A stretch of DNA of 64,000 nt from Proteromonas lacertae (taxonomy: Eukaryota; Sar; Bigyra; Opalinata; Proteromonadidae), in contig NGBS01000871.1 of NCBI GenBank assembly GCA_002245135.1, positions 62,001-126,000 on the forward strand. The letters run 5' to 3'. A model generated the notes under the pieces. The model was not told the DNA's origin. It did not search any database and worked only from the letters and a program-made list of their open reading frames with translations. Shown here piece by piece: positions 38,565 through 50,699 of the stretch (position 1 is its first letter; every line of letters starts with the position of its first letter). Made by a program: the position numbers and the translations under genes.

Positions 38565-40948
38565 ATGAATGAACCAACAGACATAAAAAACATCACAATT
38601 GAGATTGAGGACGATTCTAATGCTGGTACTAATATAAATGTAATTGATAATCAAGCAGTAAGAACATTTTGTAATTATAAAATCTTTAGGCAAAAAGTAC
38701 AACTGATTTAACGTCTAAATCAGACAATAAGTATATTCATTTTTCATTTTCACTTATATAGATTTAGTGACAGTATAATACTTATAAAAGATATTTTTGC
38801 TATAAAAATAGATTGCACTACAAGCTTAGCATCACCTAGTGTATTATATTATATTTTATCGTTTAGGGTGCTAGTTATTCATATTCTTGTTATGAAACTT
38901 CCAGTATAGCGACAATATCCTCATAATATATTTTTTTGTTATGTTATTTTTAATTCATATTATTCTTAAACACCATCGATTTCTTTAAGTGATCCATTGA
39001 ATATTCCAGTAATTGATATTTGCAGTAGTCACATATTGCAGTTTTCAAATAAAACTAAAGTGGAAGATGTGCTTATAAAACTACGCAAATCGCAGTATTG
39101 TTTATTGTATTACATATATAGTTGTAATTCATTTATTGTAACAAATGAATATAATGAATTTATAAAGTTTTATACTCAAAAAGATATTTATTTTAAAGTT
39201 ATATATTATGGGAAAATGAATGAATCATTTACTGTATATTATACAATTGATAATATTTATATTAGTTGAAAGATCTAATAGAAATGGATGAAAAAAGTAG
39301 AATTGAAACTCAATGTGTGTCTTATTCAAATTCATTAATTGATTGTTTGAAAATTATGAAAGAAAATGTATATACTACTCATATGTTCAATTATATAGAA
39401 TGTTGAATCAATAGCTGTATCTGATGATCAGAAAAGCATATCAGGAATAATATCTCTGGATGATATTTCAGATCTGTTGATTCAACAAATAAAAATGAGA
39501 AGAAATCCACCCAGAAAATTATCACCTGTTGAACAGAAAATATCTAATCTATTTGATTCAATATGTATATACATTCTATGTGTATAATAATTATCTTTAG
39601 TTTTTCAAATTTTTTATATATTCATAATGATAATTAGTATTCTTTTCAGTATTTTTAGTGCAACTTTACATTTATTGGTATTTCAAGTATTAAGTCCGAT
39701 GCTGATATTTATACTGCTTTTTGTTGCTAGTTTAAGAGATAAATTGAAAGGAATGAAGCATATACTAAAAATAGATATACTTGAAACAGTTTGTTTGTCA
39801 TTTGCATTTATATTTGGATTGTTATATGTAATTGTTTATGTTATTGAAGGTAATAGTGAATACTTATATTTTTTTACTGCTGGGTTTTTAGCCATTCATG
39901 TGTTTTTGATTTTTCCATTTAGATTTAATGAAACAAGAAAGAAAATGAAACATTCATCAAAGAAAGCTGTATCAAGAAATAAAACAAGATATCAACAAGA
40001 TGGATTTGACTTAGACTTGACATATATCACAAATAAATGTATAGCAATGTCATTACCTGCTGAGAAGATTGAAAGTCTGTATAGAAATCCAATAGGTGAA
40101 GTTGTAAGATTCTTTGATACAAAACATCCTGGTTGTTATAGAATCTATAACTTATGTAAAGAAAGGGATTATAATATTGATTATTTTCATGGAAATGTAG
40201 TTAGATTCCCAATTCCAGATCATAATGTTCCAACTTTGAGAATAATGTATGAATTCTCAAAAGATGCAAAATCATTTCTTTCATCAAATCCACAGAATGT
40301 AATAGCAGTTCATTGTAAAGGTGGTAAAGGCAGAACTGGCTGTATGATTTGTGCTTATTTAGTTAACAGTGGTGTATGTAATAATACAGATGAAGCTTTA
40401 GATCGATTTGCCTCAAAAAGAACATATGGTGAAACAAAGAATCAAGGAGTTACATGTCCAAGTCAAAAGAGATTTGTTCATTATTTTGAACAATTTTTAG
40501 AAGATTTATTTATATATTACAATAATCCAATTGATATAGTTACTATAAAAGATGAAGAAATGGATGAATTATTTAATAAAAGATATAACAAAGAAATAAC
40601 AATAGAAAGAATAACAATTAATAATGTATAATATAATCTATTTTATATATTGATTAGCTGCCTAAAATGAAAGATATAAGATTTAGAATCGTAGATTATA
40701 ATGGTAAACAATTGTATATAAGTAGTATAATGAATATTAAAGCATTAAATAAAAGCCAAATTACAATAGAACCAAATTTGAAAGTAAGAAATGAGTTTCG
40801 ATTTGAATGTAAAGGTAAATTCTATATGTGGCAACATAGTTACTTTGTATGTGAAAGGAAAATATATAACAAACAAGAAATTGATGGGATTTGTAATAAT
40901 ATAAACTATCCAGACAATACTTGCATAGAATTTATATTTAAAACATAA
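38565..40948 (+). CDS. G3: CBS-CBS / voltage-sensor-derived TM / PTEN-type phosphatase / C2 protein
   Basis: Starts with MNEPTDIKNITIEIEDD, matching the paralog N-terminal I-x-[IV]-E-[IL] motif. CBS1 (NIPVIDICSSHILQFSNKTK, VEDVLIKLRKSQY) and CBS2 (SLIDCLKIMKENV, then KSISGIISLDDISDLLI) precede four hydrophobic segments (39640-39930). S4 (FFTAGFLAIHVFLIFPFRF) has no arginine inside the membrane. Phosphatase: NKTRYQQDGFDLDLTYITNK, IPDHNVPT, P-loop HCKGGKGRTGCM at 40311-40340, TI loop GETKNQGVTCPSQKRFVHYF. A 32-nt intron near 40630 leads to the C2 exon (40667-40948), with the PTEN-like FYMWQHSYFVCERKIYNKQ. From about 40280 the 3' part, including the intron, is almost identical to G8. Confidence 0.83.
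40280..40905 (+). repeat. Near-identical tract shared by G3 and G8 (copy 1)
   Basis: Matches 55551-56168 with very few substitutions across coding sequence and an intron. The 5' parts of the two genes are much more different, so recent gene conversion or partial duplication is likely. Confidence 0.8.
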
Positions 40949-41481
40949 ATAAACGAATAAAAAGGTAATATAGTCAATCTAATAGTATATTCTATCCATA
41001 TATTTTATTTGTTTCATACAATATAAATAATACAAGAAATATTCCTATGCGTAATATATCAAAAGATGGGATTTGATAAAAGCCTTTAACTTTTCTCTCT
41101 TATTTTGACAACTTAATAAATTAACAATTTTCAAAAGCAAGAGAATATCTAAAGAACATGTAATATGTGATTTTTGCTAGTGTAAATGCTATTGTGAATG
41201 ATACTGTTTGCTATATGTTGATGATATATGTTCATTATAAGAATATATGTCTTAAATGTTCTTTAAAAGTGCAAGATTGGCGAATTACTGACAGATTAGG
41301 TATGTAAAGAACATCCTTCCCATTATGCTTGCTATAAAAAATAAAAATCTATCTGTCGTTTCAGTGAAGGAAAGAAGAATTGTCAATATTGTATTTTAAA
41401 ACGAAAAAGATTATATGTACTACAAAAACAAACAAATACACCTAAAATAAACTGAAATTTAACCAGTTTTTTATATATTTG
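40949..41481. other. Convergent intergenic region between G3 and G4
   Basis: 533 bp, AT-rich, no gene or repeat seen. Confidence 0.5.
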
Positions 41482-43826
41482 TTAAATAGGGTCAATAACC
41501 TCATATTTAGTGAATTTCAATTCTATATTAAAATAATTTGAGTATTTATCGTTTCTATGAGCTAAATCAATTTGAGATTTGAAATAAATCTCTTTTTCAT
41601 TCACAAAATAGCTATGTTGCCATATGAAAAACTCTTTATTCACATATATCTTAAACTCATTCTATAATAATTATAATATAAAAAGAGAACAAAAATACTT
41701 GTAAAGGTAAATCCAAGTTAATTTTTATTGCAACTCCTTTCTCTGGCAAAATAGGTTGGGAATGGTACAAATTAATTCCATCATATGAATCAATATTGAC
41801 TATTATTGGATAATAATTTTTAAACTATAAATGAATATTTACATTTACTATATATATTAATACATTTCTTATTGTTATTGATGATAATATCACTGATAGA
41901 TTATATCTTTGATGAAATACTGATTCTATTTCTTCATTTGATAATGTACAAAAATTTTGATTATCAAAATATATAGATGATAAATCGTTTAATAATCTTT
42001 CATAGTAATGAACAAACCGAATTTGACTTGGACCACTTACTCCTTGATCTTTGATTTCACCATATGTTCTTTTATCAGCAAATAAATTAAGAGCTTCTTC
42101 AGCTGTTTCACATACTCCACTTAATAACAAATAAGCACAAATCATACAACCAGTTCTACCTTTTCCTCCTTTACAATGTACTGCTATTACATTTTGTGGA
42201 TTGGAAGAGAGAAATAACCTTGCATCTGTTGCAAATTTGTGCATTTCTTCAATTGTTGGTACATTATGATCAGGAATTGGATATTTTACTACATTTCCAT
42301 GAAAGTAATTTACATTATAATCCCTTTCATTACATAAGTTATATATTCTATAACGATTGGGATGTTTTGTATCAAAAAATCTAGCTACTTCTTTAATTGG
42401 ATTTCTATATATCTTTTCAATTCCTGTAGCTGGTAATGACATTGCTATACAGCTATTTGTGATATAAGTCAAGTCTAAATCAAATCCATCCTGTTTAAAT
42501 CTTTTTTTATTTCTTGATACTGTTAATTTAGATATTGCAGAAAACTGCTTAATGGCATTTCTAGTTCTGTACAAACCTACACAACATCCTTCAATTGGGA
42601 ATGTTACACTTGCTATTATAGCACACATACCAAGAATAAAATTCCAAGTCTTATTATCATGGCTAATTGGTAAACAAAATGCAAAACAACTAGGAATTAG
42701 AAAACATAGCAAACAAATTTCACAACAATCACATCTCTGTATATTTTGATATCCTATTACTCTTATTCTTAAGAATGTAATAATTGCCAGAATAATTGAG
42801 AATATTAAAGTGATAAACCATTTCGATATGAATTTATAAAAATAATATGTCAAGATAATTGTAGCTGCTATAAATATTATATAGAATATTTGATAATCTA
42901 TTTCATTAAATAATATAATATAATATTATTTATATACAAATGTTATGAACTATTCTTGAAGCATAATAATCACATTTTGAAATAACCATTGGTGGTCTAT
43001 CCTTTTCTTCAATACGAACAGATATATAACGAAATATATCATCTAATGAAACAACTCCAGTTATACCAGTTCTACCTTCAGCAACTAATAAACAATCACA
43101 ATTCTATATATACTTATATTATTTATATTTATATACATTTTCATTCATTATTCTGATACATTCTCTTAATGTTGTTGTTGATAGTATTGCTACTAATGGA
43201 GGAGTATTCTCTGGATCTATTAAATCAGACAATAACTTATTCTGAGACATTATATCGTATGTCAAAAATGATGAAGCAATGTCTTTTCTATTTAAAAACT
43301 TCAAATAAGTTTCATTGTGTTTCAAAATAAGAGAATAATAGCTATAAATATTACATTTAAAGATGATAATACTTATAATGTTCCAATCTCAATATTGCTT
43401 CTTTCACTGATGTTGTATCTTCCATTATTAAAAAATATTTATTGCATAGCTCGCCTACTGGAATTCTTCTAAAACAAAATAAGAAGATTCTGTTGGATAC
43501 AAAAAATCATCTTCTGACAAAGGGAAAATGTAGAACTAAATTAAGTATATTACATTTAATTTCATAAAAAGATATAAATTGACCTGTTTCTAGATCATCT
43601 ACTGGCGTTGGAACAGATGTTGCCTAATATTATGTTAAATGCTAAAATATACTGATGAAATAGTTACAACAGAAGATCTACAACGTTCTATTTATTTGGA
43701 TCCTATAGTCATACCAAAGTTTGAATCTGTCTGAATTAAAACATTTTGTAGAGGTATGTCTGCTCCTACAGGGCTATTTGGTACTGATGTATCTTTTGAA
43801 TGTATATATTTAGTTATAAAAGACAT
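41482..43826 (-). CDS. G4: CBS-CBS / voltage-sensor-derived TM / PTEN-type phosphatase / C2 protein
   Basis: Start at 43826 (MSFITKYIHSKDTSVPNSP). CBS1 is spread over exons around 43120-43480 (EDTTSVKEAILRLEH, ETYLKFLNRKDIASSF) and CBS2 follows (STTTLRECIRIMNENV, then AEGRTGITGVVSLDDIFRYI). The membrane part is Cys-rich (IQRCDCCEICLLCFLIPSCF), unlike the other copies. S4 has no arginine until its end (VGLYRTRNAIK). Phosphatase landmarks are all present: FKQDGFDLDLTYITNS, YPIPDHNVPT, P-loop HCKGGKGRTGCM at 42149-42178 and GEIKDQGVSGPSQIRFVHYY. The C2 domain is in two further exons down to the TAA at 41482 (KEFFIWQHSYFVNEKEIYF). Two stretches of the phosphatase are nearly identical to G5, separated by a different 66-bp island. 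Confidence 0.83.
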
Positions 43827-43979
43827 CTATTCAGTCTTTTTTCAAAATGTGTCTTTATTCCAACATATATTTATTTTATGCAATGAAACATATACAATAT
43901 TATATCAAAATACGATGATTTATTAAAGTGGTAGAATTAAATACATATAAACTAGATTAAATTTATATCACGTGCAACT

Positions 43980-46420
43980 TCAAACAGCAATACTTTTAGG
44001 TTTGTTAGAGTAAATAAATTCAACACAAAATGCCTCAGAATAATTTTTCTTTGAATTTATTCCATCAACATCATGCTTAAAATATATTTCTTTGTCTTTC
44101 ACAAAATAACTATGTTGCCATATATACAGTTCTTTATCAACTTTAAATATAAACTCATCCTATATATATATATATATTATATATATTTCACACTAATATA
44201 TACTTTTACAACAACTTTTGGATGAATTATAATGGTAGATAATCCATCATTTACTCCACTTGAATTTATATACAATTTCATCCCACCATAAGATCTTATC
44301 TCCACTTTCACTCTGCCTTTTCGTGGATACTATTTTTAAGTATAATTATATATATATATATACTCCTCTTATGATTATTGTTTCTATCTCAACTTCTTTT
44401 GTGAAATATTCCATCATAATATAGTTAAATCTTCCTTCATCCATATTCAACAGTTTATTTGAATTACTTTCTATTTTGTATAATTCATTTAATAATCTTT
44501 CATAGTAATGAACAAACCGAATTTGACTTGGACCACTTACTCCTTGATCTTTGATTTCACCATATGTTCTTTTATCAGCAAATAAATTAAGAGCTTCTTC
44601 AGCTGTTTCACATACTCCACTTAATAACAAATAAGCACAAATCATACAACCAGTTCTACCTTTTCCTCCTTTACAATGAACTGCTATTACATTATAAAGA
44701 TCAAATGACAGAAACAAACAAGAGTTTATGGCAAATAAATACATAGATCGAAGTTTGGGTACATTATGATCAGGAATTGGATATTTTACTACATTTCCAT
44801 GAAAGTAATTTACATTATAATCCCTTTCATTACATAAGTTATAGATTCTATAACGGTTGGGATGTTTTGTATCAAAAAATCTAGCTACTTCTTTAATTGG
44901 ATTTCTATATATCTTTTCAATTCCTGTAGCTGGTAATGACATTGCTATACATTTATTTGTGATATATGTCAAGTCTAAATCAAATCCATCTTTTTGATAT
45001 CTTGTTTTATTTCTTGATACAGCTTTCTTTGATGAATGTTTCATTTTCTTTCTCATGTCATTTATTCTATATATTGTAATACAACATGATTGAATGATAA
45101 TCATTATTCCATCAACAACAAACACCAAATACAAAAATATACTATCAATTTCACCATCATTTCCTATTTGTACGAACAATAATACTAAAGAAGAAATAAG
45201 TGAAATAGATGCAACACTCAATTGACATTTCTATTAGTATAAAAAAGACATAAGATCTTATACATCAACAAAAAACATATGTTTATATCCATATACTTTT
45301 ATTCTCATTAATACTTCTACTAAATAAAAACAAGATATAACAGGAACAAGGTAGCTATGATAATAAATAAAATAAAATACAAATAAACATCTTGGTTTGA
45401 ATAAAACAAACACATACAAATATAAGCTAGTAATATAACAAAATAGATGAATTGACAATCTAATAATAATAATAATAAATTACACAATTATTTATTTATA
45501 CAAAATGATTCAATAATCTTTTGCATTATTCTATCACTTTCTGATTTTATTTCTTTAGGATATAGTTTTTCTTCTAATTTATCTCCAATATAATTAAATA
45601 TTGAATTCATCGTTATTACTCCACTGATTCCAGTTATTCCTTCACTTACAATCATTTCATCACTTTCTTTTTCATACATTATATTTAAACATTCCATTAT
45701 TGACATTCGATTACTTATTACATTTAATTTTTCATCTTCTTTTATTAAGTCTTTTAAATGTTTGTTTTCCGGAAGTAAACCTTTTCGTAGTATTTCATTA
45801 CATATCTCTTTTTCATTTATAAATTTTATGTAGTTACCTTCATGAGTTACGATTAAATTATTATTTTTATTATTATGTAATAAGATTATTGATTCTTCTA
45901 TTGATGTAGTATCAGGTATTAATATGAAGTTCTTATTACATATCTCACCTATTTGATCATTTCTAAATACATTTTATAATATATTATATATATAACATTA
46001 TATAATACAAAGGATCATCAGGATAAGTACTTCTATATTACATAGCAATTAAGAATTCTATTATATATGAGATAATTATCTTAAATAGGATATTAAATCA
46101 CAAATAGGATTTGAAGATTCAACAGGAGTTATTCTCTATAATAATCATTAAGGAATAAATACTGACAGGTATGAAGTATTAGATTTGTCACTTGCAGCTA
46201 TATTTTAAATATTAGAATAACAAGGATAATACAAGGTGGAAATAATGTAGATTTGTTTGAAATATTTATACTTATATGTTTACTATTAAGTAAAACTCTA
46301 ATAATACTGAAGATCTATTGATTCAGACATTTCTATCCTTTTTTCACTTTTAAATTCAATTCCAATTGGTCTTAGTCCATTTGCTTTTAACTTATTCCCA
46401 CTATTCCCATTTCCAAGCAT
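43980..46420 (-). CDS. G5: CBS-CBS / voltage-sensor-derived TM / PTEN-type phosphatase / C2 protein
   Basis: ATG at 46420 (MLGNGNSGNKLKANGLRPIG), stop TGA at 43980-43982. The CBS pair (45500-46000) is almost identical to that of G6 because it lies in the inverted duplication; CBS2 reads MSIMECLNIMYEKESDEMIV and GITGISGVITMNSIFNYIG. The S2 motif YLVEVLMRIKVYGYKHMFFV is kept. S4 (FVVDGIMIIIQSCCITIYR) has no arginine inside the membrane. Phosphatase: DGFDLDLTYITNK, IPDHNVPK, P-loop HCKGGKGRTGCM at 44649-44678, short TI loop GEIKDQGVSGPSQIRFVHYY. The helix between DHNVP and the P-loop differs sharply from G4 (LRSMYLFAINSCLFLSFDLY). C2 continues in exons down to 43980 (LYIWQHSYFVKDKEIYF). The gene is divergent from G6 across the transposon-bearing spacer. 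Confidence 0.83.
45569..46105 (-). repeat. Inverted duplication, left arm (5' half of G5)
   Basis: 537 bp that match the complement of 48067-48605 almost exactly, covering G5 CBS coding sequence, an upstream intron and sequence beyond it. Similarity ends abruptly at both edges. Confidence 0.85.
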
Positions 46421-47698
46421 TATATTCTATTTAGAAAAAAAACTTGGCTTGAAGTTTGAGTTTTAATGTATTTTTGAAAAATATAAAAGGCAAGAATGGA
46501 AGAAGTAAATAATAATGTATTAAAAAGGGGAAATAGAACCGTTCTATATAGTTTTTTCAATTAAATAAAAGTGTTTGAGTAAATAGAAATATGATTATTG
46601 CTTATAATATTTTAACTCTTAAAAACCCATATTTGACTGTTTTAAGATTTTGATAGTTGTTAAAATTACAACTGAATATTTTTTCTATTATTCTTGTTCT
46701 GTTAAATAATATTACTATATTGGATGGAAGATAATTGGCTTTAATATAATTATTATGTCATTATAAAGAGAAATCATGATGAAGTTTATTCTTATAACAA
46801 CACTGATGTTGTACGCCGTTGGGAGATAAAAGGGTTTTAGATTACGTTGAAGTTATATACGTAACCATGAGCCCCTAAATATCACAGATATACACTTAGT
46901 TTTTCAAAAAAGTTACGTTGGCTGTATATCGTATAGTTCTGGTTAATCAGTTATATAATAGCAATAGCAGAAAACGAAATTAAAGTTTTTAGATGAATAG
47001 AATATAATAATTTTAATTTCTTTATACATAATATTTAAATTGAAAAAGTAGGCTTGAAAGAGGCTTGAACTCGATTTTTATTTTTCCATTTTTAATTTCC
47101 TTAACATCAATTTTTTCATATCTTATTCATCTCAGCTGATGTATTTTTGTCTGTAGTAACGATTGAAACAAAAAAATATTGAATGAAGTAAAATGCGTTT
47201 CATATATACAAGGCGGAAGCTTAAAAAAATATATATCACAGATGTAGCTTATATGCCAAAGTAAGTATATATTTGATTATAACTCACTACCAAACCCTCT
47301 ACTGTCGAATTAGTTTTTAATAAAACCCTTTTATCTCCCAACGGCGTACAACAACTGATATAAAAACTCAGATATAAAAACATGAATATTACAACAGAAA
47401 TCAATAATCAGACAGTTAAACACTCCATTAGGGGGCAATGTATAGAATATAATACATTACACTCAAATTTCTATAAGTATAATGAATATATACAGTGCTC
47501 TAATGTTAGATTATAATGAAAAGGAACTAAATGTTTTGTTGATAAATTTAATTGCTGATAATATTATTAATGCACATCATGCAACCCATTACTATAATTA
47601 GCTAGTATTAATAATCGTTTATATTAAAACAGTGTGTTTATGCTTGTTTTTATAAGAAATGAAATGTTCATGAAACGAATAGTTTTTGAAATTTAAAA
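46421..47698. promoter_or_regulatory. Spacer between divergent G5 and G6 with inserted transposon
   Basis: 1.28 kb upstream of both genes. It contains the 545-bp TIR element (46808-47352) and one copy of the recurring motif (AAACGAATAGTTTTTGAA) at 47673-47690, directly before the G6 ATG. No coding frame of note. Confidence 0.5.
46808..47352. mobile_element. Non-autonomous DNA transposon (MITE-like) with perfect 32-bp terminal inverted repeats
   Basis: The ends 46808-46839 and 47321-47352 are exact inverted complements (left end begins GTTGTACGCCGTTGGGAGAT). The flanks CACTGAT (46801-46807) and AACTGAT (47353-47359) agree in six of seven bases and look like a target-site duplication. The interior has no frame long enough for a transposase, so it must have moved with help from another element. 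The relatively GC-rich ends stand out from the host sequence. Perfect TIRs suggest a fairly recent insertion. The superfamily is not clear from the ends; 7-9 bp duplications would be compatible with hAT- or Mutator-like families. Confidence 0.85.
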
Positions 47699-50182
47699 AT
47701 GTCAAAAACTGAAAGTAATCATGAGTCAAATAAGCAAGTAGTAGTTAATATTGAAGATATAGAATTGACTAAATCTGACACCAGTATAATTGATAGAAAT
47801 GACGATGATTCTAATAAACAGTATTTATATAGGTATATTAAATATAGGACAAATATATTAACGAAGCAAATGAGTCAAAAACAGTATAAATATATTAAAA
47901 TTTAGTTCATTATAGTATATCTACAACGGTTGTTAATATAAGTATATTAATTTGTTTGATACATTTAAACAGATCGGGTGCAAGCAAGATTTCCATTTTT
48001 TAATTCTGTATATTATAACTTGTGAGATTATAGGAAATCACAGAAGTTTCTCCTTCAGCATCATGCATTTGTGATTTAATATCCTATTTAAAATAATTAT
48101 CTCATATATAATAGAATTCTTAATTGCTATGTAATATAGAAGTACTTATCCTGATGATCCTTTGTATTATATAATGTTATATATATATAATATATTATAA
48201 AATGTATTTAGAAATGATCAAATAGGTGAGATATGTAATAAGAACTTCATATTAATACCTGATACTACATCAATAGAAGAATCAATAATCTTATTACATA
48301 ATAATAAAAATAATAATTTAATCGTAACTCATGAAGGTAACTACATAAAATTTATAAATGAAAAAGAGATATGTAATGAAATACTACGAAAAGGTTTACT
48401 TCCGGAAAACAAACATTTAAAAGACTTAATAAAAGAAGATGAAAAATTAAATGTAATAAGTAATCGAATGTCAATAATGGAATGTTTAAATATAATGTAT
48501 GAAAAAGAAAGTGATGAAATGATTGTAAGTGAAGGAATAACTGGAATCAGTGGAGTAATAACGATGAATTCAATATTTAATTATATTGGAGATAAATTAG
48601 AAGAAGGAAGAGAAATCAGAAATATCAATGTAAAGAAATCATGTAAAAGTTGTTTATTGAATATAGTTGATTCAATATGTATTTATTTTATTGCTATATA
48701 CTTTATTTAGATTTCCAGTTAATCTTAGTTATACTACTTATAGTATATTTTGTAGTAACTATTCTTACTCATGATACATTCACATCAATATTTGTATCAG
48801 TATTTCTATTCATAGAAATTATCTTTAGAATAATAGTAAGTGGAATCTTTAATTTACTTTATGTTGATGTATATTATTATTATTATTATTATTTTATTAA
48901 TTCAATAATAGTATGTTCAATTGATTATATCAATATCATCTCTTGTTGCTGCTGCTGTTTCTTTGAAGTATAATACAGAAATATCATTTGAAGTATATCA
49001 ATTGTTGAATTCAGTGTCAGGTTCTGCACTTGTTTTTCAGCTAATCACAATCACAGGTTATAGAATGATTTTAATAAAAAGAAGGATGATGAAAAAGAGT
49101 AGAAAGTTAGTGTCTAGGAACAAAGCAAGATATCAGAAGGATGGGTTTGATTTGGATTTGACTTATATAACTCCAAGATGTATTGCAATGTCATTACCAG
49201 CTGAAAATATAGAAAGTATTTACAGAAATCCAATTAAAGAAGTATCAAGATTCTTTGATAAAAAACATCCAAAATGTTATAGAATCTATAATTTATGTAA
49301 TGAAAGAGATTACAATATTAATTATTTTCATGGAAATGTCAAGAAATTTCCAATCAAAGATCATAATGTTCCAAGAGTAGAAAGTATGTATCAGTTTGCT
49401 ATGGATGCTGTTTATTATTTAAACCAAAAACCTTACAATGTAATAGCTGTTCATTGTAAAGGAGGAAAAGGAAGAACTGGTTGTATGGTTTGTGCTTATC
49501 TAATAAACAGTGGTGTTTGTAAAACAGCTGATGAAGCTTTAAGATTATTTGCAAATAAAAGATCATTTGGTGAATCAAAGAATCAAGGAGTAAGTGGTCC
49601 AAGTCAAATTCGCTTTGTTCATTATTTTGAAGAATTTTTAAAGGAGTTTAAGGAAATAGTTGATCATTTGTCATTAACTGAAGATACTGTAAAAGAGTAT
49701 GTAAACTATTTTTCAGAATTACGGAAAAGAATTAAAGATAAAGACTCAGGAGATGATGATTTGTTAATAAATAATCAATCTTGTATGGATGATTGTAAAG
49801 TGAAATTTAGTTTCATCACTGAACATTTTATAAGAAAAATCAGAATAAACAAAATTGTAATAAGAAATGTATATATATATATATGTTTGTATATATTAAT
49901 TAGATGCCTGAAATAATGAATGGGAATCAAGTGTTTATTATAACAGATTATGATGATAATATTTTATGGAAAAATAATGAAGTTGAAATAGATGTAGAAA
50001 TTAGCAGAATAGTTGAATTTGAACCATCTTTAAACATAGAAGGAGAATTTAAATTTGAGGTAAAACCATTCCTTTTTGTATGGCTTCAATCATATTATGT
50101 GAAAGATGAAGAGGTTTTAAGTCTGAAATTGATAGATATAGCATGTAGAAATCCAAAGTATTATACTGTTGATATTCTGTAA
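47699..50182 (+). CDS. G6: CBS-CBS / voltage-sensor-derived TM / PTEN-type phosphatase / C2 protein
   Basis: ATG at 47699 (MSKTESNHESNKQVVVNIED), followed by short introns to the CBS pair, which is open from about 48205 (GEICNKNFILIPDTTSIEES, NNLIVTHEGNYIKFINEKEI; then CBS2 with ITGISGVITMNSIFNYIGD). Membrane part 48710-49080 with LFIEIIFRIIVSGIFNLLYV in S2-S3; S4 (SGSALVFQLITITGYRMIL) lacks membrane arginines. Phosphatase: KARYQKDGFDLDLTYITPR, FPIKDHNVPR, P-loop HCKGGKGRTGCM at 49452-49481, GESKNQGVSGPSQIRFVHYF. An acidic linker leads over a ~32-nt TA intron near 49870 to the C2 exon (49904-50182) with FLFVWLQSYYVKDEEVLSLK. This copy best shows the CBS pair as one continuous frame. Confidence 0.86.
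48067..48605 (+). repeat. Inverted duplication, right arm (5' half of G6)
   Basis: 539 bp, the partner of 45569-46105 in opposite orientation. The two arms and the ~1.96-kb spacer form a large interrupted palindrome. Confidence 0.85.
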
Positions 50183-50699
50183 TAGATTTCCACCCAACTT
50201 CGAGATTGTAATTTATTCATCAGATATTACTGAAACAAATAGCTGAAAAACACCGTAATTTATAGTAATAATAGATGAATGTCAATTCTAAAGAAGTAAT
50301 ACAAAGTTTATAATTTAAATTGTAATGTATAATCTCTACACTTTAAAATATAATTATTATTCTTTTAATTAACCAAATTTGTTATTTTTAATATAATATG
50401 AATAGAAATACTCAATTTAGCCTGTTAATCATTTTATAAGTATTGATTTGCCATCAATTTTCTTATTTTACATTACTTATAGTAATATATATCTCAAAAC
50501 TACGTTTAGTAACCACATCATGCTTAAAATTAAAAAAAGAAAATAAATTTCAAAATAATATTCGTTTCACAACGATTAGAATTTTTGAAACAAAAAAAAC
50601 AGATTAAACACTATTTAAATATAATTACTATTAAATATCACTAAATTTAAATTCAATTTGAAAATTTGATGAAAATCTATACAGAATAAAAAGAATGCA
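50183..50699. other. Convergent intergenic region between G6 and G7
   Basis: 517 bp with no gene seen. A reverse copy of the recurring motif (complement of AAACGAATATTATTTTGAA) is at 50549-50567. Confidence 0.5.
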
